64,000 nt of DNA from Macrothele yani. Lineage: Eukaryota; Arthropoda; Arachnida; Araneae; Macrothelidae. A model generated the notes under the pieces. That model ran no database searches and had not been told where the DNA came from. It was given only the letters and a program-made list of their open reading frames with translations. The stretch spans positions 46,156,469-46,220,468 of the forward strand of contig CM076996.1 in the NCBI GenBank assembly GCA_039090855.1, read 5' to 3'. Shown piece by piece: positions 1 to 9,803 of this stretch. Position numbers and translations under genes: made by a program. Each line of letters opens with the position of its first letter. Within the stretch, counting starts at the first letter, position 1.

Positions 1-31
1 TCGTCCAGCAGTGGATTGATAATGGTTGACA
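1..31 (+). repeat. 3' end fragment of RTE-like LINE, cut by window edge
   Basis: The first 31 bases are identical to 31901-31931, the 3' terminus of the longer LINE copy in this window. After that the two diverge, so only the tail is present. Confidence 0.8.
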
Positions 32-111
32 AGGAGGAAATGAGTTTAGACTTCATATCAAGACATTTCATTCAAAAATAATTATTTCTGCTGGCAATAT
101 AAATACAAAGA

Positions 112-250
<139 letters not shown>

Positions 251-848
251 ACAATACTTACAATTGCCAAGACAGTGTCAAATTTGCTAGTGTGAACTCT
301 AGGAAAAAACAAAAGCAAAGAAAGAGACATTTTTTGTTTGGTAATACAAATGTATGTGTAGAATAGCTTCTGTCAAACTGCGTAATATAAAAATATATTT
401 CAGTATCATCCACCATCACACTACTACCACCAAGCTTGCCAGCTGGTAAAATGAACTCGAGTCAATCTCTCTCCTGCCATCCTCCTGCTATTAGTACTTT
501 GGAGCATTAAATCCCCAATAAATCCAATTTTACTGCACACATTATCCTTCTCAAAGAACAACTTTCCACTGTTGAATATTCCAAAGCCAGGCTGACTAAA
601 TCAGATATAACTAAGACAATAAAAGGAAAATTAAAAACTTTACTAACTTAGGATATAACTGAAAACACACCTTTTTCAACTCCTGTTTAAAGAACCTAAG
701 AAAAAGAACCTGATCTTGTTACCACAGAAAACCAAACTTTCACTAACGAGAAACAGTTTCTAGTTTGTCAAAACGGACTGATAACTTGGACTGCTACTCT
801 ATTTGAACAAATTACTTAAAATCCCTAGTACTCACATTGGAAATATCT
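251..848. other. no recognisable feature
   Basis: AT-rich unique-looking DNA. I see no gene, repeat end or RNA signal here. Confidence 0.5.
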
Positions 849-980
849 CCGATCATCATCACAATCAATCATTTTCAATCCACTGTTGGATGAAGGTCTC
901 CCCAAGTCATGCCCACAACTCATATCTTGAGCAATTCTCTTCCATGTCACTCTGGCATGCTTTCAAATTTCAACCACCCA
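849..980 (-). mobile_element. RTE-like LINE 3' fragment, part 1 (terminal part)
   Basis: Read on the minus strand this matches 31810-31945 of the LINE at 30.8-31.9 kb: a TCATCATCAC-type tail, then the terminal coding region and 3' end. The match stops at 980 and resumes at 2012, so one fragment was split by an insertion. The 14 bases at the break (967-980) are repeated at 2012-2025. Confidence 0.85.
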
Positions 981-1339
981 TGTAACTTGATTGACATTAA
1001 ATGCCTGTCATTACTGTTTCACACGTTATGCAAGTTCTGTAATCGGGAGATTATTAAATGATGTTAGATACGTATGGGGCATAGTATCAGCTATTAAAAT
1101 CAAGAAACAATGAACTATATATGTACTTACAATATTCGGGCTTCATATGTACGCCTGTAATGCATCTACTCACAAGACATTGCCGTAAGTATCCGACTCA
1201 TTCAAAGAATGTAAGCTTTTTCAATTGTGAAGTTTAGAAAAATAAAATTCATGATACTGTAAAATCTGCACCAGATAAAATTGAACAAGATGAATTTTTA
1301 CAATGAAGGTAAATAAATCCTTAACAACAATGAAATATG

Positions 1340-1580
1340 AAAACGAATTAAAACCTTGTCGAATTTTTTTTTATAAACGAACTAAAATCTTGAAGAGGAA
1401 ATCATCTTGACTGCGAAGCACAAAGAAATAAATCTCTCGATTGCGAAGCACTACGACAACAACAAAACATGAAAACGAGTTACAACTTTGCCGAAATTTT
1501 AAAAAACGAACAGTCTTGAAGAAGAAATAATCATCTTGATTGCGAAGCATAAAGAAATAAATCTCCCGACTGCGAAGCAC
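1340..1580. repeat. imperfect tandem duplication
   Basis: Units built on CATCTTGAYTGCGAAGCA and AAAGAAATAAATCTCYCGA occur at about 1404-1451 and 1531-1580, with AACAAAATGAAAACGA-type spacers. Period is about 125 bp. It lies inside the 981-2011 insertion, next to the palindrome. Confidence 0.7.
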
Positions 1581-1923
1581 CAAACTAGTTTCTGCTAATA
1601 TTCATAGCTATCATCAGTGGTAGGTGCACGGACGTTGTAATTACCGCACTCACACACTCAGGTATGCTGCTCAACCCGAATGCATGTTCAGCCCTGTCGT
1701 GCAGATATTTGTGCATCATGGTTTGGGTTTTACTGTGCACATATATGGCAACACCACATATGTGCGCAGTAAAACCCAAACCATGATGCGCAAATATCTG
1801 CACGACAGGGCTGAACATGCATTCGGGTTGAGCAGCATACCTGAGTGTGTGAGTGCGGTAATTACAACGTCCGTGCACCTACCACTGATGATAGCTATGA
1901 ATATTAGCAGAAACTAGTTTGGT
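1579..1923. repeat. 343-bp near-perfect palindrome
   Basis: Arms of about 165 bp run from CCAAACTAGTTTCTGC (1580) to its complement ending at 1922, centred near 1751, with only a few mismatches. As a strand it could fold into one long hairpin. The two mirror-image 97-codon reading frames here (1585-1878 minus, 1624-1917 plus) come from the symmetry and are not evidence of a protein. Confidence 0.95.
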
Positions 1924-2011
1924 ACGGACATTTAATGTCAATCAAGTTACATTATTGTGGCCACGTAAAAAGTATGTTCACTGCAAATTGGCGAAATTTG
2001 AACAACGATAT

Positions 2012-2285
2012 ATTTCAACCACCCATTTCCTACATGGTCTTCTTTCAGGTCACTTCCTGTCTCTTGGTATCTAGTCCAGTATTTCAGTTATCCAATGGTG
2101 GTCAGTTCTTCTAGCAATATGTCCAGTCCATTGCTGCTTGAACATCTTTGATCATAATGTCATCAATTCTTGACATATTCCATCCTGATCTATGAGTTAC
2201 TTTTTCTATCTTTCCTGGTTACACCCCACATGTATTGCTCCATGCTTCTTTGCATTGCCCATAGCTTGGACTCAAAAATTTCTCC
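2012..2285 (-). mobile_element. RTE-like LINE 3' fragment, part 2
   Basis: Continuation of the minus-strand fragment at 849-980, matching about 31560-31826 of the longer copy: the C-terminal segment of the reverse transcriptase ORF with the conserved WGWAGH-type and GRP..RW-type region, heavily mutated. Similarity fades near 2285. Confidence 0.75.
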
Positions 2286-2334
2286 TTTTAATGACCTCAA
2301 ATTTTTTTCTAAAATTCTAGAAAATGTTCACTGG

Positions 2335-2601
2335 CCAAAAATATAAAAGATGCAGGGGTTAAAGTTATTATATTTATTTATCTAATGACCAAATGTTGCA
2401 TTTGATGTTCTTCTTACTTGAAAGGAAAATATCTTAAAAGTTTTGGAAATTTACACCGAAATCTGAAACGAAAAGGCTAACTGTCCCTTTTGCAGCCTAG
2501 GATTATAACAGACCTTTTAAAATACAAGCAGAAGGAGGACAAGAACTCTTACAGAAGTTGAAGTGGGATTCCTTTAACCCCTGCATCTTTTATACTTTTG
2601 G
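2335..2601. mobile_element. 267-bp MITE-like element
   Basis: About 30-bp terminal inverted repeats: CCAAAAATATAAAAGATGC at 2335 and its complement ending at 2601, both continuing into the complement of AACCCCTGCATC. No ORF. I cannot define a clear target-site duplication, so the superfamily is open. Confidence 0.75.
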
Positions 2602-2811
2602 ATAGCAAAAAACATGATAGATACAGAAACTCCATTACCTTGTTCTCTCTCTCTTTATTTTTATAAACTGATGATATTTTGTAAACAATTTCTATGAGGC
2701 ACATGGTAACATGGAAAGAAGCTATCAATCAAGCACTCAACAAGAATGTAAAGAACTTAGGCATCACAAAATCTATGTTTCTGAACATGGCAATTCCAAA
2801 ACGATTATTGC

Positions 2812-3046
2812 CGCCCCGGTGGCGCAGTGGTCTAAGGCGCTGGCCTCTGATCATTCGTCTGTAAGGGGTCCGGGTTCGAATCCCGGTCAGGCATGGATGT
2901 TGTGTTTGTCTTACGGCACTGGCTCTCTCCCTTTCCTGGAACCAGTGACCTTAAATTAGGGACGGGCGACTGCTTATAGCCCATTGAGTTGCTCACGGTG
3001 GTCGTTAAACCTCCAATCAAAAAAAAAAAAAAAAAAAAAAAAAAAA
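2812..3046 (+). mobile_element. tRNA-derived SINE, full length
   Basis: The head looks like a tRNA with an A box (GTGGCGCAGTGGTCTAAGG) and a B box (GGGTTCGAATCCC), followed by a tRNA-unrelated body and a long A tail. The sequence AAACGATTAT lies on both sides (about 2798-2808 and 3045-3054), a target-site duplication typical of LINE-mobilised SINEs. Two more copies occur at 37072-37278 and 57388-57606. Not a functional tRNA gene: the acceptor stem is not closed. Confidence 0.9.
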
Positions 3047-3054
3047 CGATTATC

Positions 3055-3590
3055 AATTCTAGAGATATTATCATTTTAAACAGTTTGTTCTTCTGTACAA
3101 AAATATTCATAGCTCAGACACTTTATAAATCGATTATTTCCCTCAACTCCCATAATTCCTTCTTTCTGAATCCAATAACTCCTATTGAAATTTCTACTTA
3201 CATTACAAACTTCCAAATGCATAACTATTCTTGTGAATATGACAGAATATATCCACAGTTTTAAAAACCAGTGCTAGTATCGTTGCACAGTCCTTATCCT
3301 ATGTCATTAACCTTTCTTTTAATTTTGGTACTTTCCCCAGTTGTCTAAAAATTTACAAAGTTATCCCAATTTTCAAGAGTTGTAATAATTGTGATCCTTT
3401 GAACAGTACATTTGCTACTGTACATTTTTTCTCAAAAATTTACACTACAAATGCCTTAAACAATCTTATAAAGCAACAACATAATTCATGAAAAGCATTG
3501 ACAAGATCTGCTCACACTGACTTCTCTGAGGAATTAACAACTTTTATATATTAATGGTGGAAGTTTAATTGTTGGGGTCCTCTGGAAAAC
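3055..3590. other. no recognisable feature
   Basis: AT-rich spacer between the SINE and the Tc1 element; nothing supported. Confidence 0.5.
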
Positions 3591-4080
3591 ATACGCTACA
3601 CAGACAAAAATATTCAGCTACTTCCACATATGCAAATAAATGTGCATTTGCAGAACCAGATGTACACATGCTGGGGGTGTGTTGAGTCCTGTATATAAAA
3701 GGGAGTGTTAGCACTCCTGTCAGACCAAAATGGAAGTGACTATGCAGCATGGAGCTGAACTGATGGTCTTTGAAAGGGGTATGGTAGTTGGATGCCACCT
3801 GAGTAAGCAATCAATGTATAGCATTGCTGTTCTTCTGGTATTCCCAAAATCCACTGTTACTGATGCTCTTCATTGATGGAAAGCAGATAGTGCCACTACA
3901 ATGAAGCCATGCTTTGGAAGACTGCACAAACTGAGTGATCATGCCAAGTAAAACTTATTGCAGAAAGTGAAAGCACACAAGTCCTCAGCCACAGAATTGA
4001 CTGGTGATGTCACATATGCTACTGGAACAGTTCTTTGTACCAGAACAGTCTATTGGGAACTACATGCCCACAGTCTACAT

Positions 4081-4827
4081 CAGGGCCGCAGCCAGGGGAC
4101 GCCTGGAAAATTTTGCGCCTGTTCTGCCAATGATTCGTAGAAAATGAAAAACTCCTAATTGCAGTTTCCAGTGCTGAAGACGAAAATATTGATTTAGACA
4201 AAGTGAAATATTTGTAAACTTTAGGTACCAAACTTCCATCTCCAGAAGAAATTGCAGTAGTCAACAGATTCATACAAACCCAGAAGAAAGAAAACCCAAA
4301 TTCAGTAATTGTTTATGAAATTTTTAGCGAGTAGATACTTATAATTTATTGGCCACAGCCAGGACTTTCGGTTGTAGTACGGCTACTTGTGAATCCACCT
4401 TTTCTGTTTTAATGAGAATTAACTGCCCACAGCGGCTTTTGATGTGTCACCAACGAATGTCGAATTTCCCTCTTCTTGCATTCGAACAAAACCGCACAGA
4501 AACTCTTGACATGGACTTGCGTTTGAGAAAATTTAATGGTCAAAATACCGATGACTACAACTATTTTGATTTTGTATTGGTAAGAAATGATTATAAATGT
4601 ATTTTTATTTTACAAAATGTTTCTTGTTTTTTTATTTACGTTAATCAAAAATTGTACTTTTGTACCTGATGTACCTAGATAAGGTACTTAGTCTCGGCTG
4701 AAATTTGTAAAATTTCAGTAATGCTCAAAACAAAGGTAAAAAGTATACATTGTATAGCTTTTTTGAGCATGCCCTAAATTTTATTGAGCCTGCACTAAGT
4801 ATAGAGTTTACTTTGGCTATGGCCCTG
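4081..4827 (+). mobile_element. 747-bp hAT element inside the Tc1 transposase
   Basis: Inverted termini CAGGGCCGCAGCCAGGG and, at the right, the complement of CAGGGCCATAGCCAAAG, flanked by the 8-bp duplication GTCTACAT / GTCTCCAT (4073-4080, 4828-4835). Eight-base duplications and CAGGG ends are hAT hallmarks. At 747 bp it is an internally deleted derivative. Confidence 0.92.
4142..4560 (+). pseudogene. hAT transposase C-terminal remnant (dimerisation region)
   Basis: Residues encoded from about 4349 include STATCESTFSVLMRIN, matching the hAT C-terminal dimerisation motif (usually S.A.CERSFS.L..IK), then a helix ending LLAFEQNRTETLD. Upstream codons (LPSPEEIAVVNRF) look like the segment just before it, with stops. 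The N-terminal BED finger and catalytic core are absent, so this derivative would need a transposase supplied elsewhere. Confidence 0.75.
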
Positions 4828-5637
4828 GTCTCCATGCTAGGTCAGCTGTGCACAAGACCTACATCACTCCAGACAATGACAGACAATAACTGCAGCTGTG
4901 CTTTGCTTGCCATTCATGGACAACAGAAGAGAGGAAGAGGTTTGTGTGTAGTGACAAATAATTTTACTCACTCTTTTATTCAGATGGATGTACTAGGCCG
5001 TGGCATTTGCCTACAGTGAAGTTTGAAGGGGATCTGTGAGGGTGTGGGGCTGTTTCTACTGGAAGGAATCAGTCCTTTGGTATGGTGCCCTCCAGCCTAA
5101 TGGTTACCAGGTATGAAGACATTCTTAACAATTCTGCACCATCTAAACTGTGGCAGTACTTCAGCACAGATCTCTGCCTGTTTCAGTGAGATCGAGTACC
5201 TAGCCACACTGCAAGAGCTGTATAGGCCTGCAGAGTTGAAGATATATTCTTCTCGTAATATGTGGTAAATGTGTTAATTATCATGTATAGGCCTGGTTTC
5301 AGGAGCAGGACATCCAAGTGCTGGATTGGCTGGCCAAAATTCCCAATATAAGTCCAACAGAACATCTGATGGATGAGCTGGAATGCTAAATCTGATCTCT
5401 GGAAGTAAGACCTTCCTCAATGGTACCTCTGGCAGAAGCTTTGGAGGAGTAATGGAGCAAAATTCTGGTACAGACCTACCGGTATTTTATGGAAAACATG
5501 CCTAGAAGGATCATTGCAGTCATAATGGCCAAAGGTGGGCCGATTGCATACTAATCTTGGCTAATAAATGCTCTTGTTTCTGTTCAACCTAGGTGTCAGA
5601 ATAATTTTGTCTCCATAGTGTACAAAAACCAGGTTTT

Positions 5638-5829
5638 CTAAATGTGACACGTATCCAATAAAAACTCTTCTATAGCTATCACATTATCAGGAAGCAATTC
5701 CTTTCTATTAGGAGTAACACTTCTGAACTGTGTGATGTCATAAATGATTCCCCCAGAGTTCTCGCCTTGAGCCCTTACTTTTGCATCTTCATCACTTATC
5801 CTCTCAACCAATGTGAAATTCTTCAACAT
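5638..5829 (-). CDS. unidentified 63-codon ORF
   Basis: An open frame with ordinary, non-repetitive composition (it includes GGIIYDITQFRSVTPNRKEL). It begins at once after the Tc1 right terminus and is followed by a LINE fragment. I do not recognise it. It could be a piece of a retroelement polyprotein or an exon; length alone does not prove coding. Confidence 0.25.
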   Translation of the reverse strand: MLKNFTLVERISDEDAKVRAQGENSGGIIYDITQFRSVTPNRKELLPDNVIAIEEFLLDTCHI

Positions 5830-5884
5830 ATAGCTACATGCTTATGATACTATCCTTCTCTTGGGTATGGACCTTGTGGAATAA

Positions 5885-6285
5885 TTTGAAAAGTTAACTT
5901 TACCATTATGTCTTAAAAGAAAAGTGTCTAATCAATGCATCCTTCCAGCTCTTGCTTACAGATCAGAGACATGGACATTAACTAAAAGGGGCTTACAGAG
6001 TTTGTGGAAAACTTGAAGAGGCATTGAGAGATGCCTGCTTCTCATGTAACCAGGAAATATAGAAAGATGAACTTATAGATCAAGAAAACAGCACAAGTGG
6101 ATGAATGATTGTCAAGTGGCAATGCGCCTGACATATTGCTAGAACTCGCCACCATTGGACAACTGAGATGAAAGTATACCGGAGGGAAATGGAAGAGAGT
6201 AGCTCAAGACAGAAAGTTTGGGTGGAGACTTGGGAAGACCTTCATCCAAAAGAGTGGAATGACAATATTTGTTGATAATGATAAC
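5885..6285 (+). mobile_element. RTE-like LINE 3' fragment
   Basis: Aligns with about 31455-31930 of the longer copy with indels: the stretch encoding CLKRKVFDQCILP, AETWTLTK, the C-terminal region and the untranslated end with a degenerate GATAATGATAA tail. Many mutations; no usable ORF. Confidence 0.85.
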
Positions 6286-6564
6286 ATAATAATTAAAATT
6301 CATATCTCTAGCTTGCAACTGGCAATTATAAAGTATCACATATCTGTATAGAAAATTCGCTGCATTACTCCTTTTCTTTCATTACTCCCTATACTATCCT
6401 AGGTTCTTTTACTGACTAGAAACATGAAGTGCAGTTAATATCACTAATTTAAACCCTTTAATTGTAGCACACACCTAAAAATGCTAATCAGAATCATGAG
6501 CTTCTCTGGTTACAATGAACACTCCAGTGTACTTTCATTTGGGGAGTTCATTTCACATCCAAAA
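6286..6564. other. no recognisable feature
   Basis: Unique-looking spacer between the LINE fragment and the Penelope-like element. Confidence 0.5.
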
Positions 6565-6646
6565 TTGCCAATAATTATACGATATAACACATTGATGTGT
6601 ATTTTTAATCCGTTAATAGGCGTAAAATTACCAAAGTTTTGCAAGC

Positions 6647-6674
6647 TTTCACTGCCAACGGACAGCTTCTTCAG
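6647..6674 (-). ncRNA. hammerhead ribozyme core (PLE1 main copy)
   Basis: Reading the minus strand: CUGAAGA (fits CUGANGA), a stem-II hairpin GCUGUC-CGUU-GGCAGU, then GAAA. Spacing fits the hammerhead catalytic core; PLE terminal repeats are known to encode such ribozymes. After GAAA comes GCUUGC, which allows only a one-base-pair helix III and a UU cleavage site. Helix I is weak. Confidence 0.65.
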
Positions 6675-6829
6675 GCTTCTGAATATAAACACTTAACAGA
6701 AACAGACAAAGAATAAATGCAAATGTAAAATTTAAAATCATTATAGCAAAGCATGAGACTCGTATTACGCCTTGTGCTCATCGATTGTCCAGTGAGCTCT
6801 TAATGTTTAATACCTTGTGCCAGATAGCT

Positions 6830-7190
6830 GAAATTTCAGTAGTTATGTCTGTGTTACATACGTCACTGCCTGATATAATCTTGATTGATTCTCTGACTGC
6901 TGTTGACTTAGGACCACTGTAGGGCGCAAGTCTTCTTATATCTTTTCAGATCAGTTGAGCATCCTTAAAATTCACGTCTCGTGCTAATGCAGCAGTTAGT
7001 TTTCTACTTTTTTTATCCCGTTTGTGCTCTGCCTCTCTGAGGTGGAAAGACCTCTTTGTCATTCCAAAATACACCACCTTGTGGATGCGTCCAGGTATAT
7101 AAATGGGATGCCGTATACTCCGGCTTGGGTGGACAGTGGTTGCCGGTCACGATCAGGGGTGAGAATAGTCCCGATCGTCCTCAGGGATCT
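6830..7190 (-). pseudogene. GIY-YIG endonuclease remnant of PLE1
   Basis: On the minus strand one frame gives GVYGIPFIY and a shifted frame gives VYFGMTKRSFHLREAEHKRD, matching the GIY...YIG...R..EH pattern of the PLE C-terminal nuclease, then TAALARDVNFKDAQ. This nuclease nicks target DNA to prime reverse transcription. The shift between the GVY and YFG parts breaks it. Confidence 0.8.
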
Positions 7191-7192
7191 TA

Positions 7193-7256
7193 GACCTACA
7201 TCCAGCTTCAGCTTACGCAGAGTATTCTTTGCGTAAGCTGAAGCTGGATGTAGGTC
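7193..7256. repeat. 27-bp perfect snap-back hairpin inside PLE1
   Basis: Arms 7193-7219 and 7230-7256 are exact reverse complements around a 10-base loop. It sits at the internal deletion junction of the reverse transcriptase pseudogene. Confidence 0.95.
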
Positions 7257-8573
7257 GAGGAATTAAAAAATACATGGTATCACGGTCGAAAAGATTGGAA
7301 TTTTCAATGAAGTTTTTAAGATTATCGGATGCTTCTTGCACTGGGATAGATGGGTACATAAAAAAGATAGTATCACGGTCGGAAAGATTGGAATTTTCAA
7401 TGAAGTTTTTAAGATTATCGGATGCTTCTTGCACTGGGATAGATGGGCACATCACAGTGACATCGAAACTTCCCATAATGTCATCCTTCCCTATGCGAAT
7501 GTCTTTGATTCTTGCAATGAAGTCTTTGGATGAGGATAGGACTCTATCTGAAGGTGGCAGAAATATCAGCAAAAATTTGGACATTGCTTTCTCCAGGTTT
7601 GCAGATGGCGAATTTCTCCTGGAGACAATGGGGCGGATGGACATTCCTTGTTTATGATGTTTCACCCGCGCAAATATCCTGGGGAGATAAGTGCCTGGGG
7701 TTAGTTTTGCCACTTTCTTGAGCTCTTGTGGCAGGGCATTTTGGGGACTGCCTTCACCCTTGCGACCCAACAGTTTAAGGGGCTGACTGATTGCAGGACT
7801 GATCCGGATTGGCGGATATATTCATTGAGCTTATTATTGTAGTCCTGCGTGTCCATCACAGCGATTTGTCCGTAATGATCCGTTAGGGTGAACGTGATAG
7901 TTTGGTCATTTCTGAGCCGATCCAGAGTTTTTCGGGCTTGTTGTGACACGTTGTGCCCATCATTTTGTAGAATCCTTCTGAGCTGGATGGTACAGTTCAC
8001 CCAGATTGCATTTCTCTCATCTGGAGGGATGCTTGGAAGAATGCTTTCTACAGCTGGGATAATTTCTTTAGGTCAGATTTTATCCTGGAGTGCAAATTTT
8101 GGACCTTTGTTGAGGAGTTTTAGTTCTTCTTTGGAAAATGTCCTAGATGATAAATTAATAATGGGCACGCCAAACGGTGACTGCTTGGATCGCTGCACTG
8201 GACGTAGGCGCTGGTAGCTTGTTCTGGTGCCTTGCATGGAGCAAACTGAACTGTCTATCGCCAAGCATATTTACACGTCGGAGAAGAATATCAAATTCTA
8301 AAGGGGTGACTTCTGTAGCCAGTTGTTTGCATAGAGCCCACACCTTGGACTCGAGTGACATTACTTTGATTTTTCTGGATCGGACAAGATAATTGAGGGT
8401 TTCCTTTTGAAAATGCCTTTCTTCTTCTGAAACCAGTGGTCTTCCACGGTAGTTTTAAATTGAAGGAATTTGGGAATTACACCCCAGTCTTTGCAAGTCT
8501 CGATGAAAAACAGATGACACTTCTCTTCTTCTAATCTGATTCTGCATTGTTTAAACTCTGTGAACGAGCCCAT
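7257..8573 (-). pseudogene. Penelope-type reverse transcriptase pseudogene
   Basis: Frame pieces on the minus strand, in order. 8573-8361 is a basic N-terminal segment. 8264-8073 contains INLSSRTFSKEELKLLNKG, the conserved PLE motif ahead of the RT. 8000-7701 holds a degenerate ITPADKG-type region (FTLTDHYGQIAVMD). 7770-7213 holds IRPIVSRRNSP and KDDIMGSFDVTVMCPSIPV, the RT motif with the first catalytic Asp in SFDV. A 100-bp tandem duplication (about 7278-7360 and 7378-7460) repeats the following SIPVQEASDNLKNFIENSNL stretch. The motif with the other two catalytic Asp residues is missing. Frameshifts between pieces show it is dead. Confidence 0.9.
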
Positions 8574-8586
8574 GACAAATGCCCGG

Positions 8587-9062
8587 AAAACGCATTAAAA
8601 GATAGAAAATTAGATTGTGGGTTGTACGCCACTTACAATAATACAATATAACACATTAATGTGTATTTTTAATCTGTTAATAGGCGTAAAACTACCAAAG
8701 TTTTGCAAGCTTTCAGCTTCTATAGGCTTCTGAATACAAACACTTAACAGAAACAGACAAAGAATAAATGCAAATGTAAAATTGAAAATTATTATAGCAT
8801 AGCATGAGATTCGTATTACGCCTCGTGCTCATCGATTGTCCAGCAAGCTCTTAATGTTTAATACCTTGTGCCACTGCCTGATACAATCACGATTGATTCT
8901 CTGACTGCTGTTGACTTAAGACCGCTATAGGGAGCAAGTCTTCTTATATCCTTCCAGATCGGATCAGCATCCTTAAAATTCATGTATCGTGCTAACGCAG
9001 TAGTTAGTTTTCTATTCTTATTTTTTATTTTTTATATCCTGGTTGTGCTCTGCCTTTCCACC
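8587..9062 (-). mobile_element. PLE1 5'-truncated tandem copy
   Basis: Same direction as the main copy and directly upstream of it. It carries only the end of the GIY-YIG frame and the 3' untranslated region. Compared with 6565-7050 it lacks the bases that form the ribozyme core (around 8712-8722), so this copy cannot self-cleave. Confidence 0.85.
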
Positions 9063-9580
9063 TCAGAGAGGCAGAGCACAAACGGGATATAAAAAATAGA
9101 AAACTAACTACTGCGTTAGCACGAGACATGAATTTTAAGGATGCTCAACCGATCTGGAAGGATATAAGAAGACTTGCGCCCTACAGCGGTCCTAAGTCAA
9201 CAGAAGTCAGAGAATCAATTGAGATTATATCAGGCAGTGACGTATGTAACACAGATATAACTACTGAAATTTGACCTATCTGGCACAAGGTATAAACATT
9301 AAGAGCTCGCTGGACAATCGATGAGCACAAGGCGCAATACGAATCTCATGCTATGCTATAATGATTTTAAATTTTACATTTGCATTTATTCTTTGTCTGT
9401 TTCTGTTAAGCGTTTATATTCAGAAGCCTGAAGAAGCTGTCCGTTGGCAGTGAAAGCTTGCAAAACTTTGGTACTTTTACGCCTATTAACAGATTAAAAA
9501 TACACATTAATGTGTTATATTGTATTATTGTAAGTGGCATACAACCCACAATCCAATTTTCTATCTTGTTAATAATTATT
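9063..9580 (+). mobile_element. PLE1 inverted copy
   Basis: Reverse complement of 8587-9062, joined head to head at a small palindrome around 9045-9075 (GTGCTCTGCC ... GGCAGAGCAC). Because it keeps bases that the neighbouring copy lost, it is not a simple recent duplication of it. It carries an intact hammerhead core at 9428-9455. Confidence 0.88.
9428..9455 (+). ncRNA. hammerhead ribozyme core (PLE1 inverted copy)
   Basis: Same core as 6647-6674 but on the plus strand: CUGAAGA at 9428-9434, stem II, GAAA at 9452-9455. All core bases are kept. Confidence 0.65.
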
Positions 9581-9755
9581 TACTTTTTACTTTTCATGGA
9601 GCTGTCAACAACAAATTTCCTTTCTTTCATCTTTCCACAATTTCTCTTAACACTGATATGAGGTCCAAAACCAGCATTTATCTTAGCGAAGACTTACAAG
9701 CACAGCTGCTCATTTTGTGGAACAAAATGATGGAACTCCACTGTGTGACTGTTCT

Positions 9756-9803
9756 CTAAGGAAGTGAAGATAAGGGAAGTCCCTCTTATCTTCACTTCCT
9801 TAG
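9756..9803. repeat. 19-bp perfect snap-back hairpin
   Basis: Arms 9756-9774 and 9785-9803 (CTAAGGAAGTGAAGATAAG and its complement), 10-base loop. Not a terminator in this eukaryotic context. Confidence 0.95.

Larger units (their letters stand above)
981..2011. mobile_element. 1.03-kb insertion with 14-bp target duplication and internal palindrome
   Basis: This segment interrupts a LINE fragment exactly between two copies of atttcaaccaccca (967-980 and 2012-2025), and the LINE alignment resumes without loss. It opens with TGTAACTTGATTGACATT; the reverse complement of its first 24 bases recurs at 1927-1950, leaving about 61 bases to the right edge. It contains a short tandem duplication (about 1340-1580) and a near-perfect palindrome (1579-1923). 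A 14-bp duplication is long for cut-and-paste transposons and more usual for target-primed retroposition, yet no poly-A tail is seen. Class unknown; no convincing protein. Confidence 0.8.
3730..5553 (+). pseudogene. Tc1 transposase pseudogene
   Basis: DDE transposase of the Tc1 type, which would cut and paste the element at TA sites. The first half, from ATG 3730, encodes a helix-turn-helix region (KSTVTDALH motif) and runs to about 4072 with several stops. After the hAT insertion the second half encodes a decayed catalytic region; the end is recognisable as QDIQVLDWLAKIPNISPTEH (normally DWPARSPDLNPIEH), followed by the family's C-terminal helix with MPRRI. The third catalytic Asp region is thus present but altered. 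Stops and frameshifts throughout rule out function. Confidence 0.85.
3591..5622 (+). mobile_element. Tc1-like transposon, split by a hAT insertion
   Basis: Inverted termini: CGCTACACAGACAAAAATATTC at the left and, at the right, the complement of TACACTATGGAGACAAAATT, each next to TA. Between them lie the two halves of a Tc1 transposase, separated at 4073-4835 by a hAT element with its 8-bp duplication. A short 12-bp repeat (TGTATAGGCCTG at about 5218 and 5284) flanks about 55 bp of foreign sequence in the second half. Confidence 0.85.
6565..8587 (-). mobile_element. Penelope-like element PLE1, main copy, internally deleted
   Basis: Minus-strand element. The 5' part encodes the Penelope N-terminal region and reverse transcriptase fingers/palm, the middle is deleted, and the 3' part encodes a GIY-YIG endonuclease remnant followed by an untranslated region with a hammerhead core (6647-6674) and an end near 6565. 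The same 3' region recurs directly upstream in the same direction (8587-9062) and inverted (9063-9580). This tandem-plus-inverted layout is characteristic of Penelope elements. Confidence 0.9.

Noticed and set aside
1585..1917. Two near-identical 97-codon proteins on opposite strands
   Set aside because: They are mirror images produced by the palindrome; no independent coding evidence.
2813..2895. A tRNA gene
   Set aside because: A and B boxes are present, but the acceptor stem does not close and the sequence runs into a SINE body with A tail and target duplication.
7024..8392. Plus-strand frames of 60-142 codons in the PLE1 region
   Set aside because: Antisense shadows of the reverse transcriptase and GIY-YIG coding on the minus strand.
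9756..9803. A rho-independent terminator
   Set aside because: The hairpin lacks a U-tract and the genome is eukaryotic.
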